From positions 2,615,036 through 2,679,035 of the forward strand of contig JAKJHU010000036.1 in the NCBI GenBank assembly GCA_022316685.1: DNA of 64,000 nt. Reading direction: 5' to 3'. This document shows positions 50,501 to 63,000 of the stretch, in pieces. This stretch comes from Progne subis subis (lineage: Eukaryota; Chordata; Aves; Passeriformes; Hirundinidae). A program made the position numbers and the translations under genes. Numbering within the stretch: the first letter of the stretch is position 1; each line of letters opens with the position of its first letter. The notes under the pieces are model-generated. The model did no database searches, was not told the origin of the DNA, and worked only from the letters and a program-made list of their open reading frames with translations.

Positions 50501-53500
50501 GAAATGTATGTATTTCCTCTTATGGATTCATTATTTCACTTTTATTCATTTTGGAGGCCAAGATACAGGTGTATACACCAAAGAAGTCTCCCAAACCTTT
50601 TCATATTTCCTTCACAGAGACTGACGGCTCCATTAACAAAGTCATCACCAAATTATTTCTTTAAGTTTCAGTTTTAGAATGCATAGCCATTTTATTAATC
50701 AACATTTGGAAAAAGATTTAATGAGTCCCTTCTTTTTTCCTAAATAATGTTTATTATATCTTCTTCCAATGTGAAAACCAGATGCTAGAGTAAAAGTTTG
50801 CTGTTTTGGGCAAGCCTTGCACATTATGGTGCATAACAGATGTATAAAAATATATTTGTGATGCTCTATGCTACAAGTATCACCTGCAAAAACTCTACTG
50901 CTTTAAATAAAGCAGGTAGCAGACAAGTTTCCCCAGCCTTAACATGGAAGGTAAATGATTATTGTTCCACTAGAATAGAAGTGTCTCCAATCCTCATTTC
51001 GAAAGCCTGGCAGTATTGAAAGTAATTAAACTATTTCTTTGTAGATCTGGGTAGTTAAAAAAATAAAAGAGAAGAGTTGCTTTCAAAGCAATGCTGTTAA
51101 GCCTGGCTGATTCAAGGCAGATACAACTTTGAAAGAAATACAGCACAACCGCTGACTTCAGCTGGCTCACAAGATTAGAAACAAACGAAACCATCTGTTT
51201 GATGATGTGCTGTGCCAAAGTAGCTGCTATTGAAAATAAATAACTGAATTGGAACTGGATGTAATTATTTCTGCATAATTACCAGTAAGAGGAGAGTAAA
51301 ATAACCAAGCTGTCTAGCCAGCCTGGGGTGATACTAAAACATAACTATCTGGGTACTGTCAAGGAGTGAATTAGCTATATCCCTAGAATTTATGAGGATC
51401 TGGCTCCCAAAAAAGGAAGAGAGGCAGCCTTGATGGTGGGTTGTGGTACCATCTCTTCAACTCCATGGTCTCTTAAAAAACTGAAAAGAAAAAATAAAAA
51501 TCATCATGCATGACCAGTAAAAGAAAGACAGACTTGAAACTTGTATCTGAAGAAAACTGATAATATTTTCAGTTGAACTTCATATTTCAGCTCTTCAGCC
51601 ATATGAGAGCAGGGTGAGACCCTCTTAGAGATAATACAAAAGAGAAAACAAAACCAAGCTACTGTAGGCGGAAAGCAGAAATGAGAGAGTAAATAGAACT
51701 ATCAGTGATCAGTTTCCCATGTCTGGAAAAGGTATGCGTAAAAGAAGATTTATAAAAAACTAGAAGTCCTGGGTATTTGCCTCCCAGAGAGTGAGTTAGC
51801 TCCTCTAACCAAGATCCACTTCAATTTATATGAGATATAATCTGCTTTAGTGTCATAAATAATACCCAATTAAGATGACCATAGCCATCTACTATCAAGT
51901 TGGCTGAGAGAAGGTGGATTTTCTCCAGATTAAAGAAAAGAAAAAAATTGTGAAGTTGAAGCCTTCAGTACCTAACTATCCATATCCACAGCTAGATGCA
52001 TACCTAGAGCTAGACTATACATACCCGCTCATTGAGATTTCATCAATCTTTCTGTATTGGTTTCTCTACGAGAAAGTCACATCATGTTATAAAGATCATA
52101 AGTAGGCCAACTAATTTAGGAATATAGATAAGGCCTACATTATATGTAATTTATAGGGAAAAGAAGAGGAAGATGACTAGTCTATCAAGCTCAGCAATCA
52201 GAGATGAAGGTGTAGCTTCAGAAATTTAAACAGATTTACTCAAAATACCAGGTCCACTTTCCACAATAAGAGTTGATGGAACTGATATTGGACCTAACTA
52301 AATATTCCGATAGTCTCTTGATGCTGTTTTTCAATGTCACTTTTCCCCCTATTCTTTGAACACTTGGCAATTAAAGCATCACAACCCTAGAGGCTTCCCA
52401 GAGAGATGGAGCACTTCTCCTATATTTTAAGTGAAAGGTCTCAGCTAGAGAGTCAGATTGCCCAGAAAAGACTTACCCCAAACCCAGCATGTAAGCCCTT
52501 TACGTCAGGAGTTTGTGCTAGACTTTAGAATGCTGTTAACACTTCATAGAGGAGTTTAAAAGAGAACAAGCCCCTTCTGTTTCAAGAGTTCTCATGTACT
52601 CTAGTGTCTCTGCCCACCATCTGTGTCACTGAACTGGATGCTAGAAACATAAGAGCTCTGGCTTCATGCCTGCTGGCTATTTCCCAGATTGAATCAATCC
52701 TCTGTACTGAAATCATACTCTCTACAGCTGATTATTTGTATGATGGTGTCACCTAGAGGCTCCATCTCCAGTCACAGCTCCCTTGTGGTAGGCAGAGTGT
52801 AAGAATAGTTCTAAGCATACAGTGTACAAAGTTTAAATAAACAGCAAAAAGAGGGTGTGGATGACAGGCATGTAAGAGTAATCACAGTGGATCAGGTGCT
52901 ACTTTGCAAATCTTGCATTTACAAGGAATGTAACAAGATGTTACATATATAATATGTATAATGTCACAAGGAGAAAACAGAGGAAGTATTCACAAACAGA
53001 TGCAATCCTCAAATACAACAAATGAAGTAATCTCAACAACATTCTTGTGGATAATAAATGATAAAAGACTAAAAAATATATATAGCGAGAGAGAGATAAA
53101 ATGTCCTGTTGGGTTTTGTATGAAATACACAGTGGTCTTTAACTACAATAGGAAATGCATATGGAAGAAACTGCCAGAAAACTTACACCTTCAAATATAC
53201 CTTTTAAATATGTGCATGAACACTTCCACAGCAAGCAACCAAAGCAGACAAAAAAATAACTTGATTAACTAGGAATAGGCAATTCAATATCACCCTATTC
53301 TCATATGATGCAAATTCTATCCAGGTAACACCAGGTGGCTGTTCCGTGGTCCCTGAGATGATACTTGAGCAGTCTTAGCTCAGTTCTAAGCAGCTGATAA
53401 CTGAACAAGAAACATCACCCCAGATGCACACATTCTCCCATATCCTCCTGCCCCCTCCTGCTTATTCAGCAAAAAGAACAGAACTAGCCTGGGTGGAAAA

Positions 53501-54003
53501 CTTAGCACCTCTTTCAAATCTATAATAATGTATTGTATTCTATTACCAAGTTCTTAAGAACTGGTGAGTGAAAGACCACAAAGATAGTTGCACAATAAGG
53601 CAATGTGAATTTATCATTATATAAATTATATATATATATAATATATATAAAATTATATAATTTTGACTCCTGCCAAAATTGTTCTGAATGAAGTTAATTA
53701 TAGAGACGAACAAAGAATGATTACTTCATGGAATTTTTCGGCACCTCAGACTTCCTTCCTCTCTTTGCAACAAAATAGTATCTATTTTTGTATCAAAAGC
53801 AAAGGATTCTTTTCATGAAAGGTAATAGGCCCTTGCCAGTTTGCTATCCAAATTAGAATCCAAAGATACTGATTCAGTTTTCAAGTCTGTCCACACTCAT
53901 CCCTATAGTTCAAAAGCACTCGCACCAAAGAAACCTTTGAGTTTTTTTCTTGTATTTCACACATAACTCTAACATTCAGGGTATCTCCATCTTTACACAT
54001 ACT

Positions 54004-54038
<35 letters not shown>

Positions 54039-57000
54039 CCGGGCCAGCAGTAATTTACTTACAAATTGATTCTTAGTTTAACTACTACCATTTGTGCAAA
54101 GTAATTTTTATTTTCTTCAGTTATAATTTATATCCCATACATCAGTAAATTCATACAAACAAACAGATAATTTAGTTTTATTTAAGTAATCTTAAGCTGG
54201 TATATACAAAGATATGTATGAGATGCTCCAACTACTTAACCTACCTTGTGCACACATTTAAAGTCAAATGGTTTTTATCATCTGTATCATCTTTTACATC
54301 AACATTCAAGTCAAAGGCTTCATGATTTTGGACAGATCTGAGCCTCTGATCAGTGTGCTTCGTGTTGTACATAACATTGAGCTGTGGATTGCAAGCAGAG
54401 ACATCAGGTGACATGTAAAGCAAATCAGTGTGGTTTAAATACTAAGTTGCTAACACCACAATGCCAGAGGAGTGCTCACATGAGAAAACACACATTTGCA
54501 CAGACCTGCTAGCCTATAACTGGCTTGCCCACCTGTAACTTTGACAAGCCCCTCTCATACCTTTAAATCTGGACTGATGATTTTCCATATGCTACCTGAA
54601 ACCATTGTAGAAGGATTGTTACTTTCCAGAAGCGCTTTTCATTCCCTTTTCTTTAGCCAAGCAAAATGTATGTTGGGGTCTTGCAAGGGGAATTATTTTA
54701 GCCACTTTCTGCTTATATCTCTACTAAGAGCAAAGAAGAATCCCCTCTTCATGCTATGTGTTCTACCTGGATGACCGAAGGAATTGTCTTTCATTTCTGA
54801 CTTTTTGCTTTTGCTGCAATGTCTCTCACTTTCTGGTATAAAAAATTATGCTCCTTCTTTCAATCCCATTGCCCTGCCCAACATTGCTGAATTTAGCATG
54901 TATAAGTACAGAGCCAATTCCATAGAGGGACTCAGGACAACCATGGTGCAACTGTGAAGATTTATCACGTACAACTGCTCCACAGGAGAAGGCAGTACCA
55001 AGAAAGAAACCAATCTAGAAAGCCTGCCAGTTGAAGGCACACATTAAGCAGTGCCTCAACAATTTGTCATCACAGAAACAGAACTGGTTTAACTTTTGTC
55101 AGAAAAAGCTAATGAATGTGAATTTACTGCCAAGGCAGGATGTTCTGAAACCACACACTGAACATGTCAATCAGCTAGCATTTTCATGAAATAAGCTACT
55201 GATATTATGGTCTGACTTTCTTTTCCCTATTTCTCATGACAATGAAGGCAAACTTTTTCACAACACAGAGTTTAATTAAAGCCTTCTTCTGTATACGCAC
55301 TCCTTTTGGGGACAGAAGGTTATTATACAGAAACTCACGTTAAATTAACAAATTGAGCAACTGCATTTCTTAACTTTTAAAAGGCAACTGCCAAAGCTAA
55401 AGGCAAACTGGTCCAGCCTTGCATATAGTGCAAGCAGTTCTGGTGAGAGGCCCAAGGAGAGAAATCTAAAAGCTACTGTTCTGCATGAGAGTGATGCTTC
55501 TAATAGTAGCTGACACAGTCAACTGCACTACACTTCTGAAAATATTTAGGGCATATTTATAATCCCCTAATCAATGCCAATCCTATTTCTTCTTCAACTA
55601 GCAGCATAAATGAGCTTGACTGAGGATCAAACATCTACTATATTTTCTGTCCCTTTCTGAGTACTCAACATCCATTCAAACAGTAATGGAGAAATATGTG
55701 TGCATTTCATCATGTACCTATTTCAGTACCATCACATTAAATAACATTCAGTCCTCTGCCTAAGTCCAGCAAAAATACAGAGTGGAAAGAACAGTCAGTG
55801 TTTCCAGTAATGAGTAACAGGGAATTCTGAGGTTTTTTTTCTTCATTCCCTCTCTTGAGGGATCAGGAGATCAAGGAGATCTTGTTCACCCTATCCACTT
55901 TGCCCATACCTACCCTTGTTTGAGCCTGTCCGCCCTTCCATTGTTGCTAGTTCTAGATTTTAGTGGCATTCTCCTTCCTTCCAAGAAGGCATGGGCCATG
56001 CCAATTATTTTAGTCATATGTCAAGACCAGTTCACAGTGGCTCTAGACAGCATAGAGGTGTTTCTTTAAGACTTTCAGCAGGACTCCTAGGGAAGACAGC
56101 TTCTTTGACTCCTTTCTCTAGAGCATCTTTCATAATATTCTAATCCATGCTCACTTCCCTCCTTCAGAATAAGTGTCTTAGGTCATGCATGGGATATACT
56201 CACATAATGGAGAGATAAGCCAGGAAACTTTGCTGACAGCAAGACCAAAAAGCTGTTAAGTAAATGTCTGCCTTTGCAATTGTAATATCAAAAAAAAAAA
56301 AAAACCCACCATTTTATGAGATCCTTAAAGGTCAGGAGGGAATGCACTGCCAACTTGCACACAGCGAGATTTCACCAAAAAAACCCACCCACACCTTGGG
56401 AAACCACCTTGGGGTTTTTTTAAGAATCCATTCTGTTGGGAAAGCACGATGCTTCCATTAACAGATTTAATCTTGTGTGATATTGAAATGAATTATTGTT
56501 TTGACACATTACATTTGGTGATAAAATCAAATCCCAGAACAGTGATTCTTACCACTCTACTCTGACAGGCCCAAGACAATGAAACCCAGCTGAAGAAATG
56601 TGATTGTAATGTCATATGCTATCTAATTTATTAAATCTGATCCAGACCTAGCCTGTGTCTGGGAAAAAGAGAAATCTCATTCAATGTCCTCAGTACTCTT
56701 TTCTTTTAGAATACCAGACCTGCCAAAGGAAACAGAAGGAAAGAACTAGCAAAGGAAGGAAAGAATCTCAGCAAAGACAAGGTTTTGGAGGAACTACTCC
56801 AGAGTGTTAAGAGCAATATTCTGAATCAAGTCACAGTATCTCCGATAAAAAGCTTCAGGAAAACAAACAATAACACAGTGACCTAAATGAACAAGGTAAT
56901 CCAGCTTTGGTTCCTGAACAGCAGTTCTTTGTGAGCACATATCCATGTTCATGCAACAAATCAGGAACTTAAACCCTGATGCTATACACCCCCAGGGAGT

Positions 57001-60000
57001 ACTCCCACCACAGTCAACTGGCTATTCTCAGGGGAAGATTTCTGCTCAGTCATTTCTTCACCAGAACAGGCTGGTTTAAATGTGAAATTTTCTTGCTGGA
57101 AATAATGAAATTGGAACCAATGTGTTTTCACAAAAGGTATTAATTTCAATAAATCAGTGTCTTCCAGCAAGAAACAATTTGCTGAAAAGTTTTTGATCAG
57201 CTGTCCCGACAAATTAGCTGACTTAATATCAGGGAGTATTTCTCAACAATGATTAGGATTAAGTAGTCTTAACTGTTCTGGAGCCCCACTTTGTTACATT
57301 CTACACAAACACACACACAGGCACACTGAAACCACAGATGTGAGAACACAGTCCTGTTGAAATGTTCATTCCTATCTTGGCCTACAAGCTTGAATAGAAA
57401 TTATCCTCTGAAACTTTTGAACTTTGCTGTAAACTTTGTTTGTACTTCTGGGAATTAAGAAAAACGGGTTGTGATTTATGGCACTGTATGTTTTGCAGAC
57501 TGGTGGTGAATGAGTGAGATGTATCTCCAGCTGCTGTTCACTGCTGATAGGCAGCTGTAAAGACTTCTTTGAAAAAGTCTTTTATCCCAAAGTACATTTA
57601 CCAACCATCACCAGGCATTTTTTGTTTCCCAGATACATAAGAACACTGAAGTGAAGGATAGGTTGGATGGAGCTTGAGATGCAATCTGACCTGGCATAAA
57701 ACTTGGGGACATTTAAAGGTGGCTTTGGATCAGTTTTCTCAAGTATGACTAGTCGCCCACTAGGAACTCTTGTTTTGCAATACAATCGGCTAGCGTAAGT
57801 TCATACTTTCAATAAAAGGAGTCTCTCATGCTCAGAGACTAGTATTTCTGCTAGCTTTTCAGAGGTCTGCTCTTTCACCTGTGTGGTCACAACCAGTTGT
57901 GATGGAGAGGGCACTAGGGAAGTGAGATCCACTGCTGGCCATATCAAGTTAGATCCAACACTGTTTTCTTCTGATATGGTATTCCTCCTTCCACTTTCTG
58001 CCATGCCCACACTTTTGGTTGAAGTCTATTACTGTTTGTAGTTTGCAGGACCCCTTGACTGTTTTTCATGCTATTTCAGAACACTGTAAAAACTGCTGGA
58101 GATCCTAGCTGTAATAAACTCTTTTTAGTTTTTGTTGATTTCTACTTCAATGAAAGGACAATAACTAGCAATGCAATCTAATTCTGTACTGAGGCATTCC
58201 TGCCTAGTCTACACACCTGTTTTACTCTGAACTCTGTGCCTGCCAGTGTACTACTGCAGTCCTTTGTCTTGCAAACAGAAACTGCATTTCTGAAGGAAGA
58301 CAGGGCTGCTTTCATACACCTCTGCCCCATGGAAGTGCCCCAAAAATGTCAGTCATCCAGCAGTACTTAAAAAGCCAGGCCATTGGTCAGAAACAGACAG
58401 GAATATATCCTTATTTTATTCACAGCATTCCTCAATTACTGAAGTGCTTCACTAGTGATTACAGTCAGAAGACTGGTCCTATTAACATGTTTTATAAAGT
58501 TTCCAAAATACACCTTCCTTACAGAAAGCATATCTTTAGCAAGAATACCTACCTGATTGCCTGCATTGCCTACCTGAAAGACAGCAAACCCCATTCCCTC
58601 CGCTGATACTGTAATTGTCATTTCTCGTGCAGGGGGAATCTGAAAGAAAGATGAGTAAACCAGTATTTTCAAAGTACTTCCAGTCAGCAGACTTTACAAA
58701 AGTATTCCTCACTTTTTACAGTACCTCCTTAGCCTGAAGCAGGAAACGGTTTCGAGTATCAATTGAGAATGTTTCTGGCATTTCCAAGGAAGGGGCAGTG
58801 ACTGTTATATCCATTTCTGTTTTGCTTGACGCAGTGAGAGCTGCAAACAGACTCAAGGCGTGTAGAGCCACCACTGTGTCCTGTTGAGAGAAACAAACCC
58901 TTCAATATTGAAAAGAAGAAGCCAGTGCAGCACACATGCTTTGGGGAGCTCAGTCCCTGCATTGACCCATTCCAGATTATGCTGGAATCTTCCTGCAGCC
59001 ACCTCAGTATCTCTGGATTCCCCTGGCATGAAGGTCCCAGCCCAGAAGAGTGAGCAACACAAGACGTTAGCTACTGTGGAAATGGAAAATGAGACGGGAG
59101 AGAGCTAAGAAAGTTTTCCTTTTGTGTGCAACACCTGACAAGGGTATGTGCAACAGCTGACAAGCTGAAAGACACAACAGTCAGAATTACACATCACACC
59201 AACAAAAGAAAGACACAGAGGAAAGTAACAATATTGCTACTTTCTAGATTTATTTAGTGAGAATGCATTAAGTAACTCAGTGCTGTGCAGGAATCTTGAT
59301 CAGGGTGTCTTGATCATTGACGCAAAAGCTACAGGTCTGAAAAATTATTAACACTAATTTTAACAAAAGGCTGAAATGAATTTTTACCAGACACTTGGCA
59401 ACAATTTCAAAGGGTTTCAGCCCAATTTACCCTCCGTATTTGATCCAAAGGTTTTGTGCAATTGTTAACCACTGTTAATCTGTAAGTATATATAAACACA
59501 CTGTCATATATGTACCTAAAATTCTTTTTTTCATCTTTGTGTGTGATTGTAGGCTTACCTTTCCATATTTTGAACACCAGAGGCAGTGTTTGAATGCATA
59601 GCTCAGAATGAGAATTTTAACATCCACTAATTTCTTGAAAGAAATAGAATAATCAAATACATGAGTCTAATCTTCTCAGGGATTTTTACTTTACATGCAG
59701 TCCATTTTGCACCTATATTTAACCAATCAGAGTGAAGAAATTGGCCCTTCAGGCTTGGCATACAGATACTTTATTTATTATTAGGCCACTTCTAGTAACA
59801 AAATTCTAACATAACAGGAATTCAATCACTACAACACCATGACTGTGCCACACCTTAAGGGGCTAGGATGTTCTGACTGTTCACTCTACCTGACAAAAAA
59901 CCCACTCTCCTTCCCAGGCCACATCCTCGTCTGAGATGACCTGCTTCACTGATTTCTTAAAATGCAGAAAGATCAGCTGTTTAGTAACTGCAAATTCACA

Positions 60001-63000
60001 GTAAGCCATATCATGTACACAGATTATGGTGAATTACTACACTCTAACTTATAAAGCATCACGCACGCAACTTAATACTTTCCTCCTTATTGTTCAACAA
60101 TATGTTAAGTTTCTTATGTACTAAACACTCCAAACATTATCTTTTAAAGCAACCTTACAAGTTAATTAAAAATCTGTAGAGTCGTTTCTACAAATTTAAA
60201 AAGGCCTCAAGCAAGACATTGGAGTAATTTTGAAATCAAATCAGTTTAGATTTCGGAAGAACAAGATTAAATTAATTTTTTAATTTTACCCTCAAGGGTA
60301 AATGATATGTTGCTAGATTTTCAAACTTTCAAGTAAAATAGGTTTCTGGAGAACAGAGAAAAAAATTTTCAACTCATGTAGTGCTTCAATCAACCTCTGC
60401 AAATAATAAGCAAGAATTAACACATTAGGAAAGCATTATTACCTCAGGGGAACCAGGCTGGTTCTTAAATTGCGTTTTACTCAGAACACATTTCTCTCAA
60501 ATTAATATCAACCAACATCTGAAAATAATGAAGGATAGCCTGTACACCTTGGTACCAAGCAGCATGATGAAATGTGACATTTTACTGTGACCAGCATTTG
60601 TAGTTAATTTAAAAGCTAGTTTAAACCAATGCATCCAAAGTACTATCTAACTTTTTTAGATGGCAGCACAGCTTACATGATGTGGCTTCAATAACATGGA
60701 AACCTCCTGGAGACAGTGTAGAATTTTCCAAATTTCATGGCCCATCAAAAATCTATGCAATAATAAGGACATAGTACATTATTCAGTTAAGTCCAACTGC
60801 CAACTGAGGGATTAGGTTAGACTGTTTTGCTAAAACCTACTCTCTTTAGTTAAAGGCTAAGTTAATAGCCTTTCAGGAGTTTGAGGAACAACACAAGTAA
60901 GAATAAAAAGAGGCTTCTCTCCTTGGAAAGAAAGTAAGCATAGATATCCATCACACTTATTTCAAAAATATGTTTAATTACTTTTCCATGGGCACTACTA
61001 TTTCTTCTTAATTGTTATTAGTACATTATATAAAGAAGGTCTCCCTTTAATTCTCTTTTTTATTAGACCTGCCAAAAATACTAAAACTGACAGTTCAGGA
61101 TTAAGATGCCAATAATGCAAGCTTGTACCTAACCAAGGCTGTTACAGCAAAACAAAACTCAGTAATTATTACGTAAAAATGGTCCTATTTAACTTTTAAA
61201 TATACACTGCTTGTTTAGAAAGTATAGGGAAATCCCCTAAGACAAGATATTACCTGAGTAGATGAAAATCCCCCAAGGTGATTTCTTTGATGACTTAACC
61301 ATTTCATAATAGGGATGGCCTCAGCTAATCTGTCTTGATGAAAGTGAGAGAGCAGAGCGTATGCTGCAAGTTCAATATCAACCGACCGTGGCTGCCAGGA
61401 GTCAGAAATTTCAGAAGCAGGTGTTACCCAAAACTGAAATTCTCCTGTAAAAGGAACCAATAAAAACCTCAGATTCACACGCTGAAGTCTTTTAATTTCT
61501 GAGAAAGTCTATGGGGAAGCCTCTTCATTAGCACTTACACATGGGCTCTAGCAAGGATCTAGGACATTGTCTTAATGTTTAGTCATGTGTTCCATAAAGC
61601 ACTGACTTCAGAACTCCTCAGCAATGTTTGAAGCTAGACACAAGAAAAGCTGGAGTCCAAATAGTCACTCAGCTGATTTCAGTGATTTTCACATTGATCC
61701 TCTCCTTGTCAGCCTTAAGTGCTGACATCAAGTATCGCATACAGGAGCCCTTCTGAAAAGGCCACCTTGTTCCAGTGCTCCTTTCTCTCAGGACTAGAGA
61801 AGGCACCTCAGGCAGCACAGTTACTCAATAGACTCATTCTTGAGTGAATCCTTCCCCAAAAAATGACTTCTTCTCCTCCCAGAAGTGACTGTCCAAAAAG
61901 CCTAACTCAGTAAACATAGACACTCAACATTCTCTGATGCTAGGCTACAACACAAATTTCTTTGGATTTTTCAAGACAACAGTTACTATTTTGAGCCAAA
62001 AACTTCCGTTTCTGTTCTTCCCCCAAATTAGGAAAAAGCATTCAGATGAACTTGAAAGAGGTTAAATATACTGAGATGATAGGTCCCCAGAGAAAGTGCA
62101 ACAGACTTCTGTATTGCCTTACAGAAAGTCCAATACTTCACCTCTTATTTCCAATACTCATTGCTCTCAAATACCCTCCTGATCTCTTACCAAACTACAT
62201 TAGAATCATTAACTTCATCCATCTATTGATCTCTCTTTAGCCAGGCTGATCATACGAGTGTGCATAATAAAACAGGGAAACTGACACAAGTCATGTCCTT
62301 CAACAGCATCACACTGCTCCTATCAGGAACACCGTAACTGAGACTGAAAGCCTTGTTGTGAACTGTCTCTCATTCATGGACATTTCTCATTAAGGCTGTC
62401 TTGGAACTTCTTAGCTAATTCTCTCTATCATACTCTGAACAGATCTGAATTCTGAACACACAGCTGTAGATTTATGATAGACATTTTTAAAATTGACAAA
62501 AAATCTATCTGTGCAACTGTGTAAGATACTTGTGCAGTACCTTGGCGTTCTGCTCTCTCATTCAGCATATTCAGTGCTTCCTTTGCTCTTGTACTTTTTG
62601 CCCAGGACAATGCATATGTCACAAGTGCCAATGTGTAATTCTCTGAAATGCCTTCTTGCAATTTATCTTCTAGAAAGTTTGTAGCAGCCTTGATGGCATA
62701 AGCATGCTGGAAATGAAGAAAATATTGAAGAAAGTACAGCAAATAAAATACATCTTGGAATAGTGAAATATAAAAGAAAACATTGTACTGAACCAGAAAA
62801 ATTACTAGCCCCAAACCACAGCCAGGAAATAATGAAAATCTCTTTCAGAATCACAGATGAATCTCAAAGGCAAGCCTTTTGATCTGGCACTGTCTTTATG
62901 AAAATGAGTCATTTCAATTAAATAAATTGGAATGGCTTAACATCTTTAAGACGAGTTCCCCCCAAGGAATTTCTTTGCAAGTTCTTGGACTAAAGTCATG

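Larger units (their letters stand above)
50098..54244 (-). other. CD109: CD109 intron (4147 bp)
   Basis: Lies between exons F and G. It holds a 29-base A tract (54007-54035) and an AT-dinucleotide region (53619-53663). No other recognised feature. Confidence 0.9.
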
